Positions 47,601 through 59,300 of a stretch of 64,000 bases of DNA are shown piece by piece. Below the pieces are notes generated by a model that saw only the letters and a list, made by a program, of their open reading frames with translations, had not been told where the DNA came from and did no database searches. Location: NCBI RefSeq assembly GCF_036884655.1, contig NC_088359.1, positions 16,225,501-16,289,500 on the forward strand, given 5' to 3'. The translations under genes were made by a program, and so were the position numbers. Within the stretch, counting starts at the first letter, position 1. The number at the start of each line of letters is the position of its first letter. This DNA is from Musa acuminata AAA Group. Lineage: Eukaryota; Streptophyta; Magnoliopsida; Zingiberales; Musaceae.

Positions 47601-50600
47601 TTCCGATGCTATAGTATACGCTTCCAAATCTGTAATGTTAAGATCTCTCTTTTGTTGTTGGGTTAAAGGCATGTATCGGTTGAGAGAAGTGGTGGTCGAA
47701 AGGGTTGGTGGATTGGTGGATGTAGGCTGCGGTTTTAGGCTTTTTTTTTTTGGCTGTTTTGGGTGCAATTTGAGGGTGTGGTTTGGTGGAGTTTTAGGGC
47801 TGTGATGGTAGTGGATGAAGGTTAGGAAAAAAGTTTTAGATCTGTGGTAGATGGCAGCAAAGGTTTGATAGAAATCAGTGGAAGTTGCTGCAGATAGGTG
47901 TTGTCTTGTATGAGCAGAATTATCGTCGAAGAAACACCGGTTTCTCGATGAAATTTCTAACAAAATATGAGAGATTTGAGGAGGGAATTTGATAGCAAAA
48001 TCTCAGTTTAGATAACAGTAATGATGACAAATTTAATCAAGAAAATTTCGGCAGTATAACAACAAGGAGATTGGTGCAAGTTGCGATAGCAGAATTCTCG
48101 TCGAAAAATTCTAGCGGTTTGCAACGAAAATTTGTAGCAAAACAAGAACGGTTTTAGAGATGAATTCCTTAATATATCAATCTTAGATGGAAGCCAAGAA
48201 GATCTATGAAGCGTATAAGAAATTTCGTTCAAGAAGGAAAGCAAATAGATCGGTTAAAAGCAACAATATACGGCTGAAATTTTCTGCAGCAATCCTTCGT
48301 TCGCAAAGATGATAACTTTTACGACGAAAGGAGTTCGCAGCATGGGATAGATAAAAATACTTCTTCTTGGTATTTTGAATAGAAAATTATAGCAGCAAAA
48401 GGTATTGGTGATAGGAGAATACTAGATCTCTGATACAATTGGAGGTGACAACAATAGATTGAGTAGATCTACGCTAGAAGATGACGGTCAAGATGGCAAC
48501 ATCAAGAGTAATTGTGGGAATTGCTTGGCTGGCGGTGGGCGGTAGAGGTGGTAGCAAAAGCAGCAAGATCACTACTTTGATACCAGATAGAACCCTAGAA
48601 GAATTCTATATAGATTGATCTTTGAGGGAGATCACTCCTTGGAACGCTATAGGGGTTCCACCTTCTTAGAAGTCGGCTAAATGGCTGCAATTGTACATAG
48701 ATCTTATTCCCAAAGAGATGGAAGCTATATACTTATATAGGGCTCCAAACCCTAGCCTTAGGGGCTGCTTCCTAAGTGAATTACCCCTTTTGCCCATAAC
48801 CATAACCAACCAACCCAGTAAAAGGGGGCGGCGGTTAGGAAGCCCAAAGGCCCAAATATAAACCCTAGCCACTCTTCTTTATAGGATAGAGGCGGCTAGG
48901 TGAGGTTTATTACAATCTCACAGGGTTTTATTAGCTGCTTCTTGGTTGAGTAGGACCCAACCCTGCTAGGGTCCTATCAGGATCCTAGTCCGTGGATGAA
49001 GGAGATCTCGCATTCTCCTATCTAGCGGTGATCCACACGGCGGATGAAGCGACAACGTACTTCCTCTTGCGACGTGTTCTTTTCTCGCTTTCGCGCACCA
49101 CTATCACGCAGTAGGGTAAATCCTTCTTGTTGCCCTCTCACACCAAACAGGGGGTAGCCCTATTGCTAACCCTAATGGATCCTGCCCTATTGGGTATTGG
49201 ATCTCCATCCAATTACCCTAACATATTGGATACTTGATCTCCATCCAATTAGCTATAGCTTAATGAAAATTGGATCTCTATTCAAGTTTTCACTCTAAGC
49301 TCTTCTTGGGTCCCGCCCAACGGATCCAATAAAATAGGGACTTATTGGATATCACATATCTAATCTTTTATTTGTCGCATCATCTACCATATGTGTGTGA
49401 CCTTTTAGGCCTAATATCGAGCTGGTCATGAGTTGTACCTGTCAGAACTCCTTCTGACACAATGAATTATTATCCCATAATAATTCACTCAACTCATCGA
49501 CTATGGACGTATTAAGCCACTACATCATAGTCCCCAAACGGTATAGGGGGATTTAATCCATTGGACATGTCTACTCTTAGTTACTGTGCATTTATAGTCC
49601 CTTATCCATCTAAAATCTCAGAGACTGTATACCGAGCATGGTGTTGTCAGGCCCATACAGAATCTACTTGAGTCTCATTCTAATCATATTTTTTCGGAGA
49701 ACTCTTCTCTTAATCCGATTGACCCTGGCTAGGGATTTGCTTGAGCGAGAACACACGCGACATTCCTCTCATGATACCGAGACCGGATGATCCTCTATTG
49801 ACACTCAATTGCTCTCGTAAGGTTGGTTACCACTCTCGATGACTAACTAGGTTAGATTTGGAACTTCCAGACCTATAAGTCTGGTATCAAAGAGTGGAGT
49901 ACTTATGCAGGGCATCCTTGGTGTCTCAAGTCTAAGGATCAGACACACAATTGGGATCACGGAACCGTTGTCTGACAATGTGGTATTATTAATTATCAGT
50001 ATTCTGTGAGCGGATCATTCAGTGAATTCATTCTCTAATGAGCACCTGCATTATATTCTTAGTATCTCTACACAAGCAGCTATGAGACCAGTTGCCTCCA
50101 TCATATGGACGGGTATATAGTACACCGGTCTGTCTGGCTATCTTGATGCCCCTCTCGAGTAACCTATGATCAAGAATCTTTAGAGTCTTTGTTTATAGGC
50201 GAATTGGTCTCATTATCATGATTTGATCATGATCCAATTTCTATTGCAAAGATCGAAGGACATCATAATATATTTATCATCCAATATAAAGAGCGTATCA
50301 CATATGCCATCACTCACGTGATTGGCTTGCAGGACACCTGTAACTAGCACCTTTGTTACGAGAGAAAGCCATTTTCCGTTTCTGGTTGGCCTCAAAATGC
50401 AGTTACAGTGGTGCATATGGCATAGGAAGGTCACGTTTGATGGTGTATGGAGGAGGCAAAGCAATCGATGGTGTTTGGCGGAGGAATGAATGACGACGTA
50501 GGGTTTCTCTTTGGTGATGGTTATAGATAAACTTGGTGATCGATTGTACCTTTGCCATTGTCTTCTGATGGATTATTGATAAACTTATTGTAGCTCATCA

Positions 50601-53600
50601 ATGTCTTTCATCATGAGATCCATACAATGTGTTACACACTTAAAGTTCAAAAAAGTTCCCTCTGCAATCCATCAATTGCAAACCAACCTTATTGAAATTT
50701 GCCCTATTATCAGTAACAATTTGGATAATATATTGTGAGCCAATCTCCTTTACCTTAGTATCCATTAGGTACTTTACATAGTTTACATCTTGAATTTTGT
50801 TTCATGCATTAATGGACTTATAAATGACCCTCTTTCTATTGCAGTATACTAAGAAGTTGATAATGCTTATTCTGGTGGGTTTGGTTTAACTATCACACAT
50901 CAATGTCACCTCATATAGGTCTCCTTGCTTCTTTAAGGATTTTATCGCATCTCTCAATTCTACCATCTTCGAGATGTATTTCCTTCGGCGCAGGAGGTTG
51001 GATGCCCTTACCAACCTTTTGAATTGACAATACCATGCTTTGCTAGTATGAACCTTTGGCTGTATGGATTGGAATTCTGTGAAAGTTAAACCACTTGGCA
51101 AAGAATTTGCCAATATTATTCTTTTCTTTGTATATGCATCATCAATCATTGTCTGTTTTGTTAACTGTGGTGGATAAACCTCCGGATCCATATTGACGAT
51201 ATCAAGTCTCATAAACCACCTTGCCTCATGTTATCGATCCTACACATTTGAGGAGGAGGAACTGACTTATGTTGCTCAACTAAGGAGGAATTGGTTGCTT
51301 TATGATGGCAATCTTGCCCAGTCCCAGTCCCACTGCCACTATCATGCTTTCATTTCAAGTTCCATGTTTCCATTGTGAGTCTTTTGTTCGATGTCTCGTG
51401 GCCTCATTAATGTGATGATGCTCCAATGAAGCATAAATGCTAGTCACAAGTTTTGTGTCGACATCATTGCTGTGACCCTTATGTTGATTAGCCTGACCTT
51501 GCTTCCAAAACTACCGATTTCGGTTCAATCGTATTTGGAATCGAAACCAGCCAGTTCTAGGCAGTTCAGTTCTGGTTCAGGAACTAGCAGTTTTGGAATT
51601 GATTCTGAACTAGAACAACCTATTTTATTATATTATTATTTTTTAAATTTCTCGAAAATAGTCCTTCAATTAGCTGTTTATTAAACTATTGGAATGGCAA
51701 ATTCACCATTTACATGGCATTTAGTTTTTTTTTAAATTTTTCTAGGCTTGCTTGGAATCGAACCAAAATTGTCAGTTCTGATTCCAAATCCAATTTATGG
51801 GGATCAGAATTGAACTGAATCACCTCGGCTCTGGTTCGATTCAAAAACCATCGAAATGTTGTCCCTGTTTGGTTTTAGTTCTGAATCGGTTCGATTCCAA
51901 TTTGGTGTTAGCTCGAATCAAACCGAGGCCAAGGCTAATATTGATCATATACTAGACCCTGTATGGCACACCTATATTGTTCTTGTTCGACCTGCTTACC
52001 TAGAGCATTCGTCTTTTTCTATTCCATATTTGCTTGAAATTTTAATCTTAGTGCATTTTGCGACATCGTGATGATATCTGTTGGCTATATGTTACTTCAT
52101 ACGGTCACTCCTCTACGCCGGTCAATGTAGTTACAATGAATACACTACCAATGATGACTATTCTATAAACTATGAGCATTTTCCTACAAAAATGTCAACA
52201 TAATAATATCCTGTGATTAAGACTAAATTATGGCTAATGACCCCTAATTGGGTCTAAAAGTAAGAAAATGATACTAATTGGCTCTTGTTAGACTTTAATC
52301 ATATTAAATACAAGAAAAGAGCCTTAATCAACTTATTATGAATTCATAATGAACCAATTAAAAACATTGCGATTAAGCCTAAATTATGTTAATAATCCCT
52401 AATTATGTCCAAAAGTAAGAAAATGACATTAATTGACTTTAATTAGACTTTAATCATATTAAATATAAAGAAAAGACTCTTAATCAACTTATAAATTTAT
52501 AATGAATCAACTAATAACAAGTTGTAATTGAGCCTAAATAATGACCCCTAATTATTTCTAAACTTAAGAGAAAGATAATCACCTTTAACAACCTGAGTTC
52601 AGGCAAAATTAACACACCAATTTAGGTCTAAAAGTAAGGTAGTGGACCTATTTGACCTACTCTTAAGGGAAATACACTAGTCACCCTTAATTATTTATAA
52701 TTATGAAAATAATAATAATCTGATTACATCAAATGATAACTAAAATATAGAAAGAGCATAAATACCTTTAATTGAAGAAAATTTTTACCCAATCCCAAAT
52801 TTGAATCCATCAAAATAAGGAGCTTGATTTGCACTGATCATTGATTAGGATGTTTAATCAAGTCAAAGTGAGAAAAAGAGTGAACGAGGGGAGTGAGTGG
52901 GGGAGGGGAGGGGAGGGAGGGAATTTTAAACAGGTAGAACCAACCATGGTCCACTGGTCAATTTGATCCTTGGACCTTGATTTGGCCATTGGACCTTGAT
53001 TTGATTAGCTTGGATTGGTACAATCAAAATTCGACCATTAGCAATCAATATAGGTCGGTAAGGAGTGTATCGTCCAATCCGGTCAAAATCCAACCAATCA
53101 ATATAAGTCAGTAATGGTTTAGTTTGGATGGTAAAAAGGGTGTATTGGGCATGTGTTTCACCTGAAACAGTGATCTGTGTGTCAATCATCAAGCCGTCCT
53201 GTCACGGACAAACTTTGAAACAGGGTGTTTGATGTAATGCTTATATCTGTCCGTGTCTGTTGGCATGTTCATGCCTTGTACAGCGTGTAGAGGGGCAGCC
53301 GAAGGCTTATAAGTCCCACTTTAGTTGGGTTGGTGGCCTCTTTAGGCTTGTAAATAAAGGTTGTGTCATTGGACACGTGCGAGAGCTTTTCGGTCTGTAA
53401 TGGACCATTTTACCCTTTGTTGTGCCACTGTTCAGAGCTTGTAAAGTCTGTTTGTAATTTGCATTGTCTATGAAGTGTTTTTCGGACATGTTTGCTTGTG
53501 GATCCCGATTGAGGCGTTCTCTCTTGCCCGTTCTCTCTTTTGTTGGTCCTAAGGGACAATGGGAGTTTTCGGGGAGGCTGACCTTTGCGGACGGATACGC

Positions 53601-56600
53601 AAGGGTGCCGCACGACTTAGGCAAAACCAGCTAAGTCCGTGTCATATGGTATCAGAGCGGGACAAGCACTCATAGAAACACTTAGCATGCAAACGTGGGG
53701 GACCTAGCGGGGCTGCGTCGAGGGCAGTCTGCACACGCGCGACCGTTTGGGGGAAAAACGGACATGGAGATGTAGGGAAAGGAGTCGCTTAGAGGAGCGG
53801 GCATCTGACATTGGCATTCAGAGGAATGGTCAACCCTTCGCGCAAGAGGCACCACGAGAACAGACAAGCTTGGCAGAATGTGGAGCGCACAAAGGTTGGG
53901 ATGGCTGAGTTTGAGCTACGGCTCAACGTTGACAACTATACTTTGATGGTGCTCTAGGTAAGCGAGGCGCTTGGCAAGAATGAGACCATGCAAGGTGGAA
54001 TTAGTTGTTCAGCGATCAAAAGAGTTATGCAAAGCTCACAGAGGTGAGGGGAATTGCTAACTCGAAGAATTTGGTACTCATACATGGGCTTGTATGCGGA
54101 CGATGGAATGTTCGTGGCCATCCCAAGGCGGTCGAGACTCGGCGCCATGGAGCATTGAAACTTTCTCTTCGGCATGCAAAGGATACGTCCGGAGGAGGCT
54201 GAAGTGTGCAACGAGTTCAGCATGTTGCTAGGCCTTGAGGGGTGCAGCGGTGACTGTATTGACGTGGAGGCGCAATCTAGCAAGTGCGTTTGCAAGAGGC
54301 AGAACAATGCACAGTTTGTTCAGCAGATCGGAGTAGTCCAAGGGGATGGTGGTCTCCGAAACGAAGAGAGATGTTGCTCCAACGGGATAGTTATCCAGGA
54401 GGGATAAGTCTCGGCACTCCAGAGGGAGAATCATGTGAGACGGACTTCACATGTTGAGGAGGAGTACCTCACAAACAACAACTCCACGAAGCTCAATGGA
54501 CCGAGCAAGCAGCGAGGAGTTGCCGCATGATCTCGCTCGAGAGAATGCATTGGTGGATGCATTGCGAGATCAAGTGGGGGAGCGACCTGGAGCAACACAA
54601 ATGAAGGCACACTTGGAGTCGATATGAGATCGGACTCAAGGGAGGGCTGACCCGTGGAATGGTGGGCACGAGGGCCACCATCGACTCAATGCAAAAACGA
54701 GGAGCGGAGCAACTTGGGTGTAACTTGGTGAAGTACCCAAGCCGCATGAAGGGAGCCAGCAGAGAAGTTGGAACATGGAGCAGAGGCACAGTGCTTTCCT
54801 TAGACAGAGGTCAAGGACATGAACTCTTGCAGAGGCAAGAGTGGGATCATGTTGTTCCATGGGTCTTTCATTCTGACGGAGCGGACTCATCTTGCATGGT
54901 GCCAAAGACGAAGGGAGCTTCGGGGCACATGCACCTTATCTCGGAGGAGTATTTGATGAAGGAACTAAGGCGGCTCAATTTGCGGAGGCGAAGTTGAGTT
55001 CAGAAGGCCTTAGCACGGGGCAAGAGGACGCAGAGGCGGGTACTCTTGAAGAATATGCCACAGTGTTGCCATTCGAGTTGCTAGGAAGGAAGCGGTGCGC
55101 AGCAGAGATTGTGCTGGTAGGGGCAGAGGCCCAGGATCCAGGCAATGGTGCACAAATTACAGCGAAGTCGGCGGACTTCGGGAGCTACTAGGCGACGGAC
55201 TGTCCTAGAGCGGTGCTTTATCTAGGGGTGACCCAAGAGTGGGTGGATGAAGATCGATTGCCAAAGGAGCGAACAAAATCGAAGGTGGAAGAGACCCTGC
55301 GATGTATTGGCAGAGGCCACACATGGAGGGTTCACAATTCGAGTTTATTCCCCAAGGATCAGAATGCAATGGAGATGTCACCAGGAGGCGACATGGTGCA
55401 GCGGATCGTGGTGGAATAGTTCGTGGCAATGCGATACACACCAGTGGGTCCCGTGAGGGATGAGATCATATGGAGGTATGATCGGGAGCTACTGGGAGCT
55501 CCGCTTTGGTGAACAACACGACGGCAAGAAGGGCTATGGATTCAAGGAGTGAAGGCCATGGTACCGCAGAGGCGGGTCTTCCGGGCGTGCACCGAATTTT
55601 GCATCGGATGAAAACCTTGGTCATCAGCATATGGGGGCTGGGTTCCACCAAGGGAAAAGTTCGTATGCAAGTACCAGGGAGTCCCATGGGAGGGACTTGA
55701 TCATGCAGAGGTATGATCGAAGCAGCTGGAGAGTTGGACTGCTCCAGAGCTCATATTCGCTTAAGGGAGCCCGACAAGTCAGAGGACAAGGTCGAGTAAG
55801 CGAACGTTGCTACCAAGGAAGCTAAGGAGAACAGAATTGGTGCAAACCCTACAACGCGATGGCAGAGGCCATGCATGGGAGTTGCAGTCTGTCTTTCCAT
55901 CGACCAAACAGACTGCTTGGAGAACACAGAGGTGTTGAAGCAGGGGGTCGAAAGGGGCGAGGAAGCGACGATGAGTCCAGAGGGACTTAGCTACCCAAAG
56001 TCAAGCAATCAGTTAGAATGGAGGTGGACTCAGAGGAGTGCCACGGAGACATCTCTACTGATCGTGAAGAAAAGGGATTCAGATGCGAGGCGACGGATAG
56101 TAGGGCCATGGGCATGGCAGCGCCATGGTACCGCAGAGGCGGGACTTCCGTCAAAGTCATTGATCCCTTGCTCTCACGGAGGGAGAGCGCTTGGTCGTGA
56201 AAGGGGCCGAGGAGGTGGAGCATGCAGAGGCAATCTCCAAGTACCGAGACAAGGCTGAAGGGCAGAGGCCAAGAAACTTCGTAAGACCGGTGTCTACAAG
56301 TTTCTCATCAAGATAGCCGTAAGTGAAGGACTTCGGGTCATGCAAGAGTGCACGACCAAGGAACGAAGCAGGCAGTACGCGGTGCTGTACCTTTGCTACT
56401 CAGTGGAGTAGGCGGCAGGGTTGATGGAGAAGACGGTACAATCCCAGAGGCGACCTCATCTATCAGAGAATTACTCCAAGTTGGGGTGAAAACTTCCTGC
56501 ATTCCAGAAGTTCAATGGCATTGAGAAGGTGAATCACAGTAGCTAACTCAACGCAAGGAGTGCAAACACTTCAAGTGCTTCAGAAGTGTGAGCAAAGAGC

Positions 56601-58784
56601 AGGCGAAGGCCAGTAACCAGCTCGATGCATGAAGTACAACCTCGAGGAGGCGGGCGAAGTCAAGTAACCTTTGCCTTCTCAACTCTTGAGAGGATGGGCG
56701 AAACCGAGTACCCCAATTCTCTTATCTATCCAGCAGAGGAGCTCTGCACAAGTTCAAAGACCCTTCGAAGATAATGGAAGACAATAGTTGTCAAATCCTC
56801 ACCAACGGTGATCAGTGCTACTGAGAGTAGATTGTCCGCCTCATTTCCCAACGAAATGCCAATCGAAAGCGGAAGTGATGCGAACCTACTTGGATGCGAC
56901 AACTAATTGAAAGAAGAGTCAATGAACAGATTTTGTGGAGGAAGGACCCAAAACTTCAGAAGTTTGCGAGGCGATGCTCGTTAAAGCTCCAACAAGCATC
57001 CACCCAGTTCAAGCAGCATGTGGAAATTTTGAGAAACTGGCGCAGTAAGGATGGTCTTTTCCTTCATTTGGTGGATCCGCAGGAATCAACGAGGATCAAC
57101 ACAACTCAGCCAACCCCACACCAGAGTCAGAGTTATTGGTGAGTTGAAGCAGCATGGCGGATCAAAGGTTCGACTACCCAAAAACAGCAGCGGAGAGCAG
57201 CTGGGAGCCAGGAGGGGCATTGCAGCTGGAGCAGAAGATTGAAGACTCAGCAAGGGCGAAGAGTTGCAGTGTTCACAAAGGCTTTGACGAGGACGTCGAA
57301 GGGATAAGTGGGGGAGAATGTCACGGACAAACTTCGAAACAGGGTGTTTGATGTAATGCTTATATCTGTCCGTGTCTGTTGGCATGTTCATGCCTTGTAC
57401 AGCGTGTAGAGGGGCAGCCGAAGGCTTATAAGTCCCACTTTAGTTGGGTTGGTGGCCTCTTTAGGCTTGTAAATAAAGGTTGTGTCATTGGACACGTGCG
57501 AGAGCTTTTCGGTCTGTAATGGACCATTTTACCCTTTGTTGTGCCACTGTTCAGAGCTTGTAAAGTCTGTTTGTAATTTGCATTGTCTATGAAGTGTTTT
57601 TCGGACATGTTTGCTTGTGGATCCCGATTGAGGCGTTCTCTCTTGCCCGTTCTCTCTTTTGTTGGTCCTAAGGGACAATGAGAGTCTTCGGGGAGGCTGA
57701 CCTTTGCGGACGGATACGCAAGGGTGCCGCACGACTTAGGCAAAACCAGCTAAGTCCGTGTCAGTCCGATATGTATCACTAATTTTGTTTCGTTTCGGGC
57801 AATACAACAAACATTGCTATTATGTGTAGTGTATATTAACTATTTGGAATTTTTTCTTGTTTAATTTAAACAGTCTCATTCTCAAGATCCTTCTCTCGTT
57901 GCATCAAGGGTTGATTCACTTAACACACTCCATGTGGCCTCATCTAACTTGAACCATGGGCTTAGATATGAATTATTATTATTTTTTTGTAAGTGAATTG
58001 AATTGGCAGGGGCATCATATGGCAATTGAACACCACTTGAACTTGGAACTCCATCTTGGTAGATTAAGGACTAACCCCATTATTTACAATACATTTTTCT
58101 AGTTGGTTTGTATTCTTCATTGACTATAACATTGATTATGTTTAATGTGATTATTCAAACAATAAAATTCTTGACTCAATGTTATTAGTCAAGAATTATT
58201 ATTGTTTGAATAATGACATTAAACATAATCAATGTTATAGTCAAGAATTATTATTATTTTTTTGTAAGTGAATTGATTTGGCAGGGGCATCATATGGCAA
58301 TTGAACACCACTTGAACTTGAACTCCATCTTGGTAGATTAAGGACTAACCCCATTATTTACAATATTATTTTCTAGTTGGTTTGTATTGTTCATTAACTA
58401 TAACATTGCTTATGTTTAATGTCATTATTCAAACAATAAAATTCTTGACTCAATGTTATTAGTAGCACTTAGGCGAAGTGTGCCCCTATCACCTCAAATA
58501 TGTTTAGGTGAGACACCTTTGCTTGGGCACCATCTAGGCGAGTGCCTTAGGTCGGGCGTTGAGCGTCTCGCATGTAATAGGCTCGGCCACCACTTCTTCA
58601 TCGCCATAAGTTAGTGGCACCTAACCAAGTGACCTTATTGAGTGTGTTACCCTCCTCCTCCCCCGGAGTCTCCACCACTTTGTCTCCTCTATCCTCTCTA
58701 TCAAGGTATGCAATATCATACCGTACCGGAGTTTCGACATTTGCTCGGTATGGTACGATATTGTATCCGAGCGGTATACTGTTC

Positions 58785-58837
<53 letters not shown>

Positions 58838-59119
58838 CGATGACGTCGCCAATGTCGCCTCTCTTCTCTCAGGCGCTTGGCGACGTCGCCTCGTTTATAT
58901 ATATATATATATATAAATTAATAAATATATATTTATATATAAAATAATATATATATATATATATTTATTTATATATATATATTTTTTATAAAAGGCGACA
59001 TTGCCTCGTTTATATATATATATATAAATATTTATATATAAAATATTTTTATAAAAGGCGACGTCGCCTTTTCCTTCTCCCATACGGGGCAACATCGCCG
59101 AGGCGACGTGATATCATCG

Positions 59120-59189
<70 letters not shown>

Positions 59190-59269
59190 ATTATTGATAT
59201 TTATATATAAATATTCTTATAAAAGGCGACGTCGTCGATAAAGACGACACGACGCCGCCTTTTATAAAA

Positions 59270-59300
<31 letters not shown>

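Larger units (their letters stand above)
43000..48979 (-). mobile_element. Ty3-gypsy chromovirus inserted in the copia LTR, both LTRs present
   Basis: Left (3') LTR 43,000-43,362; right (5') LTR 48,586-48,979. Ends are tgatag...ctatca. The LTRs differ by a roughly 32-bp indel near 48,652-48,695 and scattered substitutions. A primer site with TGGTATCA on the minus strand lies next to 48,586. The polypurine tract ggagagggcggact abuts the 3' LTR. Flanks are agatc on the left and ggatc on the right, a five-base target duplication with one change. Internal frames are broken, so it is non-functional. Confidence 0.9.
42832..50349 (-). mobile_element. 5' LTR of the copia element, split by a chromovirus
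   Basis: The LTR pieces are 42,832-42,999 and 48,980-50,349 (about 1.54 kb joined). The left end tgttgggaaaccggg abuts the primer-binding site. The right end is taken as cctgtaactagca because it gives TG...CA termini on the minus strand. The element between the pieces is a complete gypsy element. The right boundary is less certain than the left. Confidence 0.7.
53200..57763 (+). mobile_element. Nearly intact pol-less LTR retroelement, 4,564 bp
   Basis: Two 445-bp LTRs (53,200-53,644 and 57,319-57,763) differ at three positions and flank a 3.67-kb internal region. The primer-binding site TGGTATCAGAGC is at 53,647-53,658. The purine tract agtgggggagaa precedes the 3' LTR. Flanks show gtcc on both sides, a four-base duplication. 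No protease, RT, RNaseH or integrase motif is present in any frame, so it must be mobilised in trans if at all. It is homologous to the copies at 35,503-39,271 and 31,890-35,130. Confidence 0.9.
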
